DNA of 64,000 nt from Prauserella shujinwangii (GTDB lineage Bacteria; Actinomycetota; Actinomycetes; Mycobacteriales; Pseudonocardiaceae). The stretch's first letter is position 1, and every line of letters begins with the position of its first letter. Location: the NCBI RefSeq assembly GCF_003001955.1, contig NZ_PVNH01000001.1, forward strand, positions 62,001 through 126,000. The letters are read 5' to 3'. Below the pieces are notes generated by a model. It worked only from the letters and a program-made list of their open reading frames with translations, did no database searches and was not told the origin of the DNA. Made by a program: the position numbers and the translations under genes. This document shows, one piece after another, positions 8,126-16,673 of the stretch.

Positions 8126-8884
8126 TCAGCCGGTGTGCAGGACGAAGAACAGGAAGCTCGGGTTCCTCGTGAGCGCGCGGTACTCCTCGGGGAACAGCGC
8201 GCGGGCGGCAGGCACGGGCCGCGGCTCGCTGACGACGGAGAGGCGGAAGCCGGCCGCGGTGAACGCGTCGGTCATCGCGTGCAGCGGCCGGTTCCAGAAG
8301 CTCATCCGGACGGTCCGGCCGCCCAGGGTCCACTCCTCGGTCCAGCGGTAGGTCTCGAAGTACTGAGTGGCGTGCCCGGCCCCGCGCTGGATCGCGTGGA
8401 CCGCGAACGGGTGGTCGACCGACACGAGCAACCGGCCGCCCGGGGCCAGCACGCGCCGCAGTTCGGTGAGGACCGGTCCCCAGTCCTCCAGGTAGTGCAG
8501 CACCAGGGACGCGACGACGTCGTCGAACGCGCCGTCGGGGAAGGGCAGCGGGCGGGCCAGGTCGGCGACCCGCAGGTCCGCGTCGGCGCCGAGCCGCCGC
8601 CGGGCGAGCTCGAGCATCCCGGCGCTCGCGTCGATGCCGGTCACGACGGCACCTCGGTCGCGCAGCGCCGCGGCCAGGGCGCCCGCGCCGCAGCCCGCGT
8701 CGAGGATGCGCCGTCCGGCCACCTCACCGGCGAGTTCGAGCATCGCGGGCCGCTCGTGGTAGGCGTTGTCGATGCCGGTCTCGTTCGCGGCCGCGTAGGC
8801 CACGGCGACGCTGTCGTAGTCGTTGGCCCGGTCCGGATCGGCGGGTGACGCGGGGCGTCCTGGAACCGGGCTCACGCGGCCCAT
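8126..8884 (-). CDS. Class I SAM-dependent methyltransferase
   Basis: About 252-aa soluble methyltransferase. The SAM-binding loop ILDAGCGAGALAAAL is near residue 65, the acidic residue after strand 2 is in VVTGIDASAGML, and LPFPDGAFDDVVASLVLHYL marks motifs II-III, as in UbiE/Methyltransf_11 proteins. The C-terminal half (SFWNRPLHAMTDAFTAAGF) is the usual substrate lid. The acceptor cannot be told. ATG at 8884 is chosen; an in-frame upstream ATG at 8923 has no clear Shine-Dalgarno, and GTG at 8875 is another option. Single gene, convergent with deaD. Confidence 0.85.
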   Translation of the reverse strand: MGRVSPVPGRPASPADPDRANDYDSVAVAYAAANETGIDNAYHERPAMLELAGEVAGRRILDAGCGAGALAAALRDRGAVVTGIDASAGMLELARRRLGADADLRVADLARPLPFPDGAFDDVVASLVLHYLEDWGPVLTELRRVLAPGGRLLVSVDHPFAVHAIQRGAGHATQYFETYRWTEEWTLGGRTVRMSFWNRPLHAMTDAFTAAGFRLSVVSEPRPVPAARALFPEEYRALTRNPSFLFFVLHTG

Positions 8885-9054
8885 CCTGGCACACCCGCTC
8901 GCCGCATCCGGTCCCGCGGCCACGCGACGGCGCCGTGCGGAACCGGCCCCGTTGCTCTGTGCGGGTGATCGCCGTCGAACCTCGGCGTGTCCCTGGGCGG
9001 GTGTCCCTGGTCTGCGGCCGGACCGGAAACCGTGGCGGCTGTCTGGACGGTGTC

Positions 9055-9804
9055 ATGCGCGGGTCGCGACGGGCGAGCGGGTTGCTCCGGAGATCCGCGC
9101 CGGGGCTTCTCGTCGCCCTGCTGATCGTCCTCGCCGTCGCCGCCGTCGCCTTGTCGCCGCTCGCGTTCCGCGGCCTCGCCGGCATCGACGGCGTGGACTG
9201 GGACAGGCTCAGCGCGATCGGCGAGACGTACGGGCCGACCTCGGCGCTGATCTCGGTGTTCGCGGTCGCGGGAGTCGTCGGCACGATTCTCCTGCAGTAC
9301 CGCGAGGTCAGGATCAACCGCAGCGACAGCGCCAGAACGTTTCACCACGAACTGCTCAAGATGGCGATGGACGATCCGAAATACTTCGAGTGCTGGGGTC
9401 CGCATCAGCATGCCACGCACGAGCGGGCACAGCGGTCGATGTACATCAACCTCATCATCTCGTTCTGGGAGATGATCTACCTGGCCGGGGATCGTTCGGA
9501 GGGCACCCTCCGAGCGAACGCCCACCGGCTGTTCCCCGGGGCGGAGGGACGGGAGTACTGGCGCCGGTTCGGTGCCGCCCGGATGGCGTCGGCCGGCGGC
9601 AGGGCGCACCACAGGTTCGTCCGGATTCTCGACGAGCAGTACCGGCGGTTGCTGGCGGACCGGCCGGTCGCCTGGCGGGCTTCGCTCCAGGCGGGCGCCG
9701 AGCCGCCGCCGCGCGGGCGCGACCCGCGACGGGCCGTGGTGCTCGCCGTGCTCGCCGGGGGCGCGGCAGGGATCGTGGCGGGCCGGGCCGGTCGCCGGCG
9801 GTAG
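9055..9804 (+). CDS. DUF6082-like membrane-anchored protein
   Basis: 249-aa protein with two N-terminal membrane helices (LLVALLIVLAVAAVALSPLAF; TSALISVFAVAGVVGTILL) followed by a cytosolic domain beginning QYREVRINRSDSARTFHHEL. It continues with KYFECWGP and MYINLIISFWEMIYLAG, a pattern I associate with DUF6082 proteins of actinomycetes, whose function is unknown. ATG at 9055 is chosen because the preceding open frame is low-complexity. The C-terminus ends in an Ala/Gly-rich hydrophobic stretch and a basic tail, adjacent to an IclR remnant on the other strand, so the end may have been altered by a rearrangement. Confidence 0.6.
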   Translation: MRGSRRASGLLRRSAPGLLVALLIVLAVAAVALSPLAFRGLAGIDGVDWDRLSAIGETYGPTSALISVFAVAGVVGTILLQYREVRINRSDSARTFHHELLKMAMDDPKYFECWGPHQHATHERAQRSMYINLIISFWEMIYLAGDRSEGTLRANAHRLFPGAEGREYWRRFGAARMASAGGRAHHRFVRILDEQYRRLLADRPVAWRASLQAGAEPPPRGRDPRRAVVLAVLAGGAAGIVAGRAGRRR

Positions 9805-9920
9805 GCGAGTGCCGACAGTTCCAGCAGCCGCGGCCCCACGCGGTAACGGCCGCCGTGCCCGCGTTCGAGGGCGCCGAAGCTGACCAGCTCGGCGACGAGC
9901 CGGTGCGCGCCGGGCAGGTC
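9798..9920 (-). pseudogene. IclR-type regulator remnant (second half of winged helix)
   Basis: On the minus strand a 40-residue stretch reads HRLVAELVSFGALERG then GGRYRVGPRLLELSALA. This is the recognition-helix/wing end of an IclR HTH domain (typical: RLL..L...G.LER...GRYRLGPRLLELG). No first HTH helix, start or effector domain is attached; the frame then runs into the antisense of the neighbouring gene. Interpreted as a decayed, truncated regulator. Confidence 0.6.
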
Positions 9921-10003
9921 CGCGTACGACGAATGACGTAGCCGCCCGCGGCCCGGCGTTACCGGAAAGTTGGTCCCCGCCGGGGCCGGGGGCACTAGGG
10001 TCC

Positions 10004-10783
10004 GTGATCGTGTTCAAGAAGATCCTTGCCGCCGTGGGCATCGGCGGAGCCGAAGTCGAGACCGAGCTGCACACCACGTCCGTCCCGCCCGGTGGTGTGG
10101 TCGAGGGCGTGATCCGGTTGCGTGGCGCCGAGGTGGAGCAGGACGTGCAGGGCGTGCACGTGGAGTTCGTGACCCGGGTCGAGCACGAGGTCGACGACAA
10201 GGAGGTGAACCTCAACCGGGGCTTCGGCCGGACCGCGGTGGCCGGTGAGGTGGCGCTGGCCGCCGGGCGGACGGTCGAGCTGCCGTTCCGCCTGCCCGTC
10301 CCGTGGGAGACCCCGATCACGCACCACCGGGACCGGCCGCTGCCCGGCGCGGCCGTGTCCGTCCGCACGGTGCTGGACATCCGCGGCGCGGTCGACCCCA
10401 CGGACTCCGACCCGGTCGCGATCACCGCGCTCCCCGCCCAGCAGGAGCTGCTGGACGCCGTGGAACAGCTCGGTTTCCGGCTGCGGTCGGCCGACGTCGA
10501 GGCGGGCCACCTGCGGGGGACCCGGCAGACCCTGCCGTTCTTCCAGGAGATCGAGTTCGCGGGCTCGCCCCGGTACCGGCGGCTGTCGCAGCTGGAGCTG
10601 ACGTTCGTCGCCGCGGGCGACGGGATGGACGTCGTGATCGAGGCCGACAAGAAGGCGGGCCTGCTCAGCAGCGGCCGGGACATCACCAACGTGCTGCGCG
10701 TCGACCACGACTCCGTGGGGCGCGTCGACTGGGCGGGCGAGCTGGACCGGCACCTGGGTTCCCTGGGGCAGGGCTGGCTCTAG
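10004..10783 (+). CDS. Spo0M-like sporulation-control protein (arrestin fold)
   Basis: 259-aa protein similar to Bacillus Spo0M. It opens VFKKILAAVGIGGAEVETEL, has beta-sandwich repeats through GGVVEGVIRLRGAEVEQDVQGV, and the paired domain starting around ELLDAVEQLGFRLRSADVEAG. The family has an arrestin-like fold and affects development and cytoskeleton-linked processes; the role in actinomycetes is not settled. GTG at 10004 is taken; GTG at 10010 is equally possible. The gene is convergent with an SRPBCC gene. Confidence 0.85.
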   Translation: MIVFKKILAAVGIGGAEVETELHTTSVPPGGVVEGVIRLRGAEVEQDVQGVHVEFVTRVEHEVDDKEVNLNRGFGRTAVAGEVALAAGRTVELPFRLPVPWETPITHHRDRPLPGAAVSVRTVLDIRGAVDPTDSDPVAITALPAQQELLDAVEQLGFRLRSADVEAGHLRGTRQTLPFFQEIEFAGSPRYRRLSQLELTFVAAGDGMDVVIEADKKAGLLSSGRDITNVLRVDHDSVGRVDWAGELDRHLGSLGQGWL

Positions 10784-10798
10784 CCCCGCCGCCGGGCA

Positions 10799-10845
10799 GT
10801 GAATGGCACATCACCTGCGCTCAACGCAGGCGATGTGCCATTCAC
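10799..10845. terminator. Bidirectional hairpin overlapping SRPBCC stop codon
   Basis: 21-bp arms (GTGAATGGCACATC.CCTGCG and complement) with one mismatch and a 5-base loop CTCAA. It lies 15 bases past the Spo0M stop, and its right arm contains the last bases of the opposite gene. A probable terminator for both. Confidence 0.7.
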
Positions 10846-11324
10846 CGCGGCGGCCCGTAGGACACGCGTGGCAGGGCGGTGCCGCCCGGGGTGGACGACG
10901 ACGTGATGGACCCCCGCCACGCGCCCGACTCGCGGCCGCGGCTCTCGACGTACCGCTTGAACCCGGCGAGGCCGCGTTCGACGAGCCGCCCGGCGGTCTC
11001 CCGTGCCGCCTCGGGCACCGACGTCCCGACCGTCACCCTGCTGTGCCGGTCGTCCAGCGCGTCGAAGGTGACGACCGCGCGGTGCTCCGGTCCGTGTGCC
11101 GTCTGCCAGACGATCCGCTCGTCCGGCCGCTGCTCGACGAGGTCGATCTCGAAGACGTGCTGTCGTCCTTCCACGTCGATGGTCCCGTGCACCTGGGTGT
11201 CCGTGCGCTGGAGCACCTGGTGCAGGAAGTCGGCGAAGTGCGGGAACGTCTCGAACTGGGTCCACTGGTTGTAGGCCGTGGCCACCGGGACGTCCACCTC
11301 GACCGAGTGCTGGATGCTGCTCAC
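10842..11324 (-). CDS. SRPBCC-family (polyketide cyclase/START-like) protein
   Basis: 160-aa small ligand-binding fold protein. It begins SSIQHSVEVDVPVATAYNQWTQFETFPHF, the standard first strand and helix of SRPBCC 'cyclase/dehydrase' proteins. HRAVVTFDALDDRHSRVTV and the long C-terminal helix ETAGRLVERGLAGFKRYVESR follow. Such proteins bind hydrophobic ligands or act in stress responses; none is specifically indicated. The last ~25 residues are extra, polar and Gly/Ser-rich. Divergent from the debranching enzyme gene. Confidence 0.85.
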   Translation of the reverse strand: MSSIQHSVEVDVPVATAYNQWTQFETFPHFADFLHQVLQRTDTQVHGTIDVEGRQHVFEIDLVEQRPDERIVWQTAHGPEHRAVVTFDALDDRHSRVTVGTSVPEAARETAGRLVERGLAGFKRYVESRGRESGAWRGSITSSSTPGGTALPRVSYGPPR

Positions 11325-11556
11325 GGGGACTCCTCACCATGGCTCTTTCGGGGCGCATACCCCGCGTCGCCGCCCGCCACACCGGGTCGGCCCGGCGATC
11401 ATGGCGGACCCGGGGCCACCCGGACGGCACACGACGGCGTGCGGAGCCGCGACGCTGCGGGACAATGGCCCGAGCCGTTCCGCACGGCGGTCCGCCGGCG
11501 GGAAGCCGGGCGCACCGCCCGTCCCGATGTCGAACAAGCGGTACTGGAGGCCAGGC

Positions 11557-13635
11557 ATGGACGTGGTCACGCTCGTGCACGGGACGTCGTTCTGCATCTC
11601 CGGCAACGACGGCGACGTGGACGGAGCCGTCGCGCAGGGCCTCTTCTACCAGGACACCCGCATCCTGTCCCGGTGGAGCCTGCGGCTGGACGGCAGCCGC
11701 GTGCAGCCGATCACGGTGGTGACCCCCACGCCCTTCCATGCGACCTTCCTCGGGCGCGGGCATCCCGGCAGCGAGGACCCGAACAGCGCCCTGCTGGTCC
11801 GCCGCGACCGGTACGTGGCGGCCGGGATGCGGGAGGACATCGTGCTGCACAACTACGGGACGCGGACGGTCAGCTGCACGGTGAGCCTCCACGCCGACGC
11901 CGATTTCGCCGACCTGTTCGAGGTCAAGGAGGAACGCGTCCGGCCCCGCGGCAGCTGCGACATCGACTTCAGCGACTCCGCGCTCGCCCTGCTGTGTTAT
12001 GTCGGCGACGGCAGCCGGGGCATCCGGATCAGGGGTACGGACGCGGAGTACGGGCGTGACTGGCTCACCTTCCACGCCGTCGTCCCGCCCAAGGGGGACT
12101 GGTCGGCGAGTGTCGTCGCGCTGCCCACGGTCGACGGGGAGCAGGCGGCGCCGATGTTCCCGCTGGAGAGCCCGGTGGAGCAGTCCGAGCCCGCCGAGCG
12201 GCTGCGCCGGTGGCGTGCGGGGAGCCCGGTCGTGCGCCGTGGGGCCGACCCGGCCACCGCCAGGACCTTGCAGCGCAGCCGGGAGGATCTCGGTGCGCTG
12301 CGCATCTTCGACCCGGAGCATCTCGAGGACGTGGTGATCGCCGCGGGCGCGCCGTGGTTCATGGCGCTGTTCGGCCGGGACTCCCTGCTCGCCTCGCTGA
12401 TGGCGCTGCCGATCGACCCGACGCTGGCACTGGGCACGGCGCAGACCCTGGCGCGGCACCAGGGCGTCCGGACGGAACCCAACAGCGAGGAGGAGCCCGG
12501 CCGCATCCTGCACGAGGTCCGCTTCGGCGCCGACGTGTCCCTCGCCCTGGGCGGCAGCAGCGTGTACTACGGCACGGTCGACGCCACGCCGCTGTTCGTC
12601 ATGCTGCTGGGTGAGCTGAGCCGGTGGGGCATCGGCCGCGACGAGGTCGAGGCTCTCCTGCCGCACGCCGACCGGGCGCTGGAGTGGATCGACCGGTACG
12701 GCGACCGGGACGGCGACGGCTTCGTGGAGTACGCGCGGGCGACCGAGCGGGGCCTGGTCAACCAGGGCTGGAAGGACTCGTGGGACGGGGTGAACTTCGC
12801 CGACGGCCGGATCGCCGAGCCGCCGATCGCGCTGTGCGAGGTGCAGGGCTACGTCTACGCCGCCTTCGTCGCCAGGGCGGAACTGGCCGACACCTTCGGC
12901 GACCCGGAGGGCGGCCGGTACTGGCGGCAGCGCGCCGCCCGGCTGAAAGAGCTGTTCCACCGGCGGTTCTGGCTGCCCGGCGCCGGGCGCTACGCCGTCG
13001 CGCTCGACGGCGGCAAGCGGCCCGTCGACGCGGTCGCCTCGAACATCGGGCACTGCCTGTGGACCGGCATCGTCGACCCGGACCGGGCCGCCGGCGTCGC
13101 GGACTCCCTGCTGTCGCCCGAGATGTTCAGCGGCTGGGGCGTGCGGACCCTCGCCTCCGACATGGGCGCCTACAACCCGATGAGCTACCACAACGGGTCG
13201 GTGTGGCCGCACGACAACGCGCTGATCGCCGCGGGGCTCATGCGGTACGGCTTCGTCGGGCACGCCCAGCGGGTCGCCTCGGCCGTCTTCGACGCCGCGG
13301 CGGCCTTCGACGGCAGGCTGCCCGAGCTGCTGTGCGGCTTCGACCGGGCAGAGTACGCCGATCCGGTGCCGTACCCGACCTCGTGCTCGCCGCAGGCGTG
13401 GGCGTCGGCGGCGCCGGTGCACCTGCTGCGGACCCTGCTGCGCGTGGAGCCGTGCGTGCCCGAGGGGACCGTGCGGATCGCTCCCGCACTGCCCGGATCC
13501 CTCGCCACCCTCACTATCGACGACGTCCCGCTCGGGAGTGGCCGCATCCGGATCGACGTCGACGACAACGAGGCGGACGTGCACGGGCTGCCCGACGGCG
13601 TCAAGCTGCTCCGCGAACCCCTGCCGTTGACCTGA
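11557..13635 (+). CDS. Glycogen-debranching-type glycoside hydrolase (GDE N-terminal domain + (alpha/alpha)6 barrel)
   Basis: 692-aa cytosolic enzyme. The N-terminal ~200 residues (TLVHGTSFCISGNDGDVDG, GLFYQDTRILSRW) match the GDE_N_bis beta-sandwich. From ~residue 260 a helical barrel follows, with APWFMALFGRDSLLASLMAL, NQGWKDSWDGVNFADG, MSYHNGSVWPHDNALIA and YPTSCSPQAWASAA; acidic residues in the GRDS and WPHDN segments are candidate catalytic or substrate-binding positions. ATG at 11557 is chosen since GGAGG lies 6 bases upstream; ATG at 11527 is the alternative. It heads a plus-strand run with a GT4 transferase and HAD phosphatase, suggesting storage or compatible-solute glucoside metabolism (inference). 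Confidence 0.85.
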   Translation: MDVVTLVHGTSFCISGNDGDVDGAVAQGLFYQDTRILSRWSLRLDGSRVQPITVVTPTPFHATFLGRGHPGSEDPNSALLVRRDRYVAAGMREDIVLHNYGTRTVSCTVSLHADADFADLFEVKEERVRPRGSCDIDFSDSALALLCYVGDGSRGIRIRGTDAEYGRDWLTFHAVVPPKGDWSASVVALPTVDGEQAAPMFPLESPVEQSEPAERLRRWRAGSPVVRRGADPATARTLQRSREDLGALRIFDPEHLEDVVIAAGAPWFMALFGRDSLLASLMALPIDPTLALGTAQTLARHQGVRTEPNSEEEPGRILHEVRFGADVSLALGGSSVYYGTVDATPLFVMLLGELSRWGIGRDEVEALLPHADRALEWIDRYGDRDGDGFVEYARATERGLVNQGWKDSWDGVNFADGRIAEPPIALCEVQGYVYAAFVARAELADTFGDPEGGRYWRQRAARLKELFHRRFWLPGAGRYAVALDGGKRPVDAVASNIGHCLWTGIVDPDRAAGVADSLLSPEMFSGWGVRTLASDMGAYNPMSYHNGSVWPHDNALIAAGLMRYGFVGHAQRVASAVFDAAAAFDGRLPELLCGFDRAEYADPVPYPTSCSPQAWASAAPVHLLRTLLRVEPCVPEGTVRIAPALPGSLATLTIDDVPLGSGRIRIDVDDNEADVHGLPDGVKLLREPLPLT

Positions 13636-13677
13636 AAGTGGCGGTTTCACGCGACACCGGCCGGGCAATTCGCCCAC

Positions 13678-14706
13678 ATGAGACAGTTGAGTGTCGCCAT
13701 GGTGGCACCACCATGGATGGAGCTGCCGCCGACCGCGTACGGCGGCATCGAGTCGATGTGCGCGGACCTCGCCGAGCAGCTCGACGTCCGCGGTCTGGAC
13801 GTCACGCTGATCGGGGTCGGGCGCGACCAGCTCGCGGTGAAGTTCGTGTCGACCCAGGACGTGCCGAGACCCGAACGGCTGGGGCAGGCGCTGCCCGAGG
13901 TCGTGCACGCCGCCGCACTGCCCGATATCCTGGACTCGCTGGACGTCGACCTCGTCCACGATCACACCATGGCCGGGCCGTTGCTCGCCAGGAGCAGGTC
14001 ACAGCCCACGGTGGTCACCACACACGGCCCGGTGACCGGTGAGATGGGCGAGTACTACCGGCGGCTCGGCGACCACGTGTGCCTGGTCGCCGTGTCCGAG
14101 GCGCAGCGGCGGATCGCGCCGCACCTCAACTGGGCCGGCACCGTCCACAATGCAGTCCGGGTCGAGCAGTTCCCGTTCGAACGCCGCAAGGACGGCTTCG
14201 CCCTGTTCCTCGGCCGGTCCTGCCCCGAGAAGGGGATCCGGTATGCCATCGAGGCCGCGGGGGAGGCCGGGCTGCCGCTGGTCATCGCGGCGAAATGCCG
14301 CGAGCCCGACGAGATCGACTACTTCCGGCGCGAGGTCGAGCCCCGGCTGCGTCCCGGCGTCGAATGGCTGGGCGAGGTCGGCGGCGAGCGGAAGCTCGAG
14401 CTGCTCGCCGCCGCGCGCTGCCTGATCTTCCCGGTGTGCTGGGACGAGCCGTTCGGGCTCGTCATGGCCGAGGCGATGGCCTGCGGCACGCCGGTGATCG
14501 CCCTGCGCCGCGGTTCCATCCCGGAAGTGGTGACCCACGGCGCGACCGGCTACATCTGCGACCGCCCCGCCGAGCTCCCGGACGCCCTCCGCGCGGCCGG
14601 GTCGCTGTCCCCGGAACGCTGCCGCGCGGAGGCGCGGTCCCGGTTCGACGTCGACGCGATGGCCGAGGGCTACCAGCAGATCTACCAGGCCTGCGCCGGG
14701 CCGTGA
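13678..14706 (+). CDS. GT4-family glycosyltransferase
   Basis: 342-aa GT-B glycosyltransferase. N-terminal Gly loop is in APPWMELPPTAYGGIESMCADLAEQL; the C-domain has GRSCPEKGIRYAIEAA and the nucleotide-sugar EX7E motif EPFGLVMAEAMACGTPVIA (E at both ends of the motif region). It uses a retaining mechanism by family. It is 42 bases after the debranching-type enzyme and 82 before the HAD phosphatase, so probably co-transcribed. Acceptor and donor unknown; a phosphorylated or sugar-acid acceptor would fit with a downstream phosphatase. Confidence 0.9.
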   Translation: MRQLSVAMVAPPWMELPPTAYGGIESMCADLAEQLDVRGLDVTLIGVGRDQLAVKFVSTQDVPRPERLGQALPEVVHAAALPDILDSLDVDLVHDHTMAGPLLARSRSQPTVVTTHGPVTGEMGEYYRRLGDHVCLVAVSEAQRRIAPHLNWAGTVHNAVRVEQFPFERRKDGFALFLGRSCPEKGIRYAIEAAGEAGLPLVIAAKCREPDEIDYFRREVEPRLRPGVEWLGEVGGERKLELLAAARCLIFPVCWDEPFGLVMAEAMACGTPVIALRRGSIPEVVTHGATGYICDRPAELPDALRAAGSLSPERCRAEARSRFDVDAMAEGYQQIYQACAGP

Positions 14707-14788
14707 CGCGGCACGGCCCGTTTGGAACCGCCGCGCGCGGGAAACCCGGTTCCGGCCAGTGCGCCGAGCGAACCGAGGGAGCGGCCGG

Positions 14789-15454
14789 GTGCCCGACACC
14801 GCGATCTTCGATGTCGACGGGACGCTCGTCGACAGCAACTACCAGCACGCCCTCGCATGGTTCCGCGCGTTCCGCCGGTACGGCATCACGCTGCCGTTGT
14901 GGGACCTGCACCGGGCCATCGGCATGGGTGGTGACCGGCTGGTCGGGCACGTCGCGGGTGACGACGTGGAACGGAAGTGCGGAGATCGGGTCCGGGACGC
15001 GCACACCGAGGAGTTCGACCGGCTCATCGACGAGGTGCGGCCACTGCCGCAGGCGCGGGAGATCCTGCGGGACGTGCGCGATCGCGGCTTCCGGCTCGTG
15101 CTCGCCACCTCGGGCGAGCCACGGCACGTGGCACACCTGCTGTCGCTCCTCGACGGCGACGACCTCGCCCACGGACGGGTCACCTCGGACGACGTCACGC
15201 GCACCAAGCCGGAGGCCGATCTCGTCGACGCCGCGCTGCGCGAGGTGGGCGGCCGCTCCGGGGTGCTGATCGGGGACTCGCCGTGGGACTGCCAGGCCGC
15301 GGCCAAGCGCGGCGTGCCCACCCTCGCGGTGCGGACCGGCGGCTTCTCGGTCGACGAACTCGCCGCGGCCGGGGCGGACGCGGTGTTCGAGTCACTGCCC
15401 GACCTGCGGGCGGCGCTCGACGACACCGTGCTGGCCCGTCCCGGCGACCGGTGA
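14789..15454 (+). CDS. HAD-superfamily phosphatase (subfamily IA)
   Basis: 221-aa phosphatase. Motif I FDVDGTLVDSN with nucleophile and acid/base Asp, motif II around LATSGEP, Lys of motif III in TRTKPEADLVDAAL, and motif IV IGDSPWDCQAAAKRGV are all present. The alpha-helical cap follows motif I. GTG at 14789 is chosen because GAGGGAG lies ~9 bases upstream and motif I then starts at residue 7. Likely co-transcribed with the GT4 gene; its substrate could be the phosphorylated product of that step (inference). Confidence 0.88.
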   Translation: MPDTAIFDVDGTLVDSNYQHALAWFRAFRRYGITLPLWDLHRAIGMGGDRLVGHVAGDDVERKCGDRVRDAHTEEFDRLIDEVRPLPQAREILRDVRDRGFRLVLATSGEPRHVAHLLSLLDGDDLAHGRVTSDDVTRTKPEADLVDAALREVGGRSGVLIGDSPWDCQAAAKRGVPTLAVRTGGFSVDELAAAGADAVFESLPDLRAALDDTVLARPGDR

Positions 15455-15466
15455 GGCACACCGGCG

Positions 15467-15649
15467 TCACCGCCGGTTCTCCCGCAGTGGTGGTTCCGGC
15501 TCGGGGACCGGCGGCTGCGGCGGCTGGGGCGGCTCCGGCTCGGGTGGTGGTTCGGGGCCCGGTGGCCGCGGCGGCTCGGGTGGCGCCGGATCGGGTTCCG
15601 GGGGCGGTGTGGGCCCCGGCCCGGGATCCGGCGGAACAGGACGGACCAT
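15467..15649 (-). CDS. Small proline-rich protein
   Basis: 60-aa ORF with a very strong ribosome site: AAGGAG 7 bases before its ATG. The product is almost entirely Pro, Glu and Gly (PEPPQPPQPPVPEPEPP) with a basic tail RENRR. It has no signal peptide or membrane span, so it is probably disordered. The Shine-Dalgarno, and a leader resembling that of the neighbouring SnoaL gene, argue for expression; the composition alone would not. Function unknown. Confidence 0.5.
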   Translation of the reverse strand: MVRPVPPDPGPGPTPPPEPDPAPPEPPRPPGPEPPPEPEPPQPPQPPVPEPEPPLRENRR

Positions 15650-15735
15650 GCCGTGCTCCTTCCCTCGGTGGGACGTTCCCGTCCGGGACGGGATTCCCGC
15701 CGCCGCGGCCGGTTACGCCGCGACCCGGCGCACCC

Positions 15736-16593
15736 TCACGGCCGGAGGTCGGTCCTCGCCCGCCCGGTCTCCGGGTCGTACGGGAAGGAGAGATGCTGGT
15801 GGATCAGCTGCCAGCGGCCGTCCCGGCGCTGGAACACCCGCGTGCCGCGCGACCAGCTCTCCTCGGCCGTGCCGTCCGCCGCCTCCGCGCGCACCTGGTT
15901 GAGCCCCCACGCCACGGCGAGGTCGTCCCGGACCAGCACCTCCAGGTCGGGCACGGTCCACGACACCGCCCCGGTGGCGCCGTCCAGCCCGCGCGCGCAG
16001 ACCTCCCGCACGGCGTCCACCCCCACGTGGCGCAGCGGCGCGTCGTGCTCGTAGGAGACGACATCGTCGGCGATCGGCGCCATGAGCGCGGCGAGGTCCT
16101 TCCGCGCGGTGGCGCCGAACCAGTCGTCGTGCAGTGCCCGCACCTCGTCCTCGGCGGACGGCGTCCCGGTGTCCGTGTCCTCCGTGGTGTCCGCGTCCAC
16201 GGGATGGGGGAAGGAGTGGTGCTCGTGCGCCACCACCCAGCGTCCCCGCTCCTTGCGCAGGCCCAGGGTGAGCCGCAGCCTGCGGTCCGGGTGCTCGGTG
16301 AGCTCCCGCGGTGTCCCGCAGCGCAGCAGGGCGTGGGCGAACGCGACGTCGTCGCCCGCGGTGATCTCGAGGGACACGATCTCGAACGACGCGCCCTGTG
16401 CCTGCCATGCGAAGAAGCCGGGCCAGACGTCGCGGTAGGCCTCGAGACCGCGCACGCCGCCGTGCGGCGGCGGCACGTCGAACAGCACGATGTCGTCGGC
16501 GTGGTCGGCGAGGACACCGTCCAGGTCACCGGCGTGCACGGCCGCGGCCCAGCGTTCGACGAGGGTCCGGATCCGGTCTTCGTCCGTGGTCAT
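15736..16593 (-). CDS. Tandem SnoaL/DUF4440-like protein
   Basis: 285-aa protein made of two NTF2-like domains. Domain 1 (about 1-140) has VERWAAAVHAGDLDGVLADHADDI and ends VVAHEHHSFPHP. Domain 2 (about 155-275) repeats the plan with LHDDWFGATARKDLAALMAPIADDV and ends WQLIHQHLSFPYDPETGRA. Between them is an acidic Thr/Asp linker. These folds bind or isomerise small molecules. The gene lies 80 bases downstream of a sigma factor that itself carries a SnoaL-like C-terminal domain, so co-regulation or partner function is plausible. AAGGAAGG precedes the ATG. Confidence 0.85.
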   Translation of the reverse strand: MTTDEDRIRTLVERWAAAVHAGDLDGVLADHADDIVLFDVPPPHGGVRGLEAYRDVWPGFFAWQAQGASFEIVSLEITAGDDVAFAHALLRCGTPRELTEHPDRRLRLTLGLRKERGRWVVAHEHHSFPHPVDADTTEDTDTGTPSAEDEVRALHDDWFGATARKDLAALMAPIADDVVSYEHDAPLRHVGVDAVREVCARGLDGATGAVSWTVPDLEVLVRDDLAVAWGLNQVRAEAADGTAEESWSRGTRVFQRRDGRWQLIHQHLSFPYDPETGRARTDLRP

Positions 16594-16673
16594 CGTTCGC
16601 GCTTTCCTTCCTTCGGTGGGACTGTCCCCCCTACAACCCGGGAAGCGCGCCGGACTCATCGCCCGCGGCCGGA

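Noticed and set aside
10780-13965. 1061-residue minus-strand frame opposite the debranching enzyme
   Set aside because: Antisense shadow; the plus strand has the conserved GDE/glucosidase motifs and a good ribosome site.
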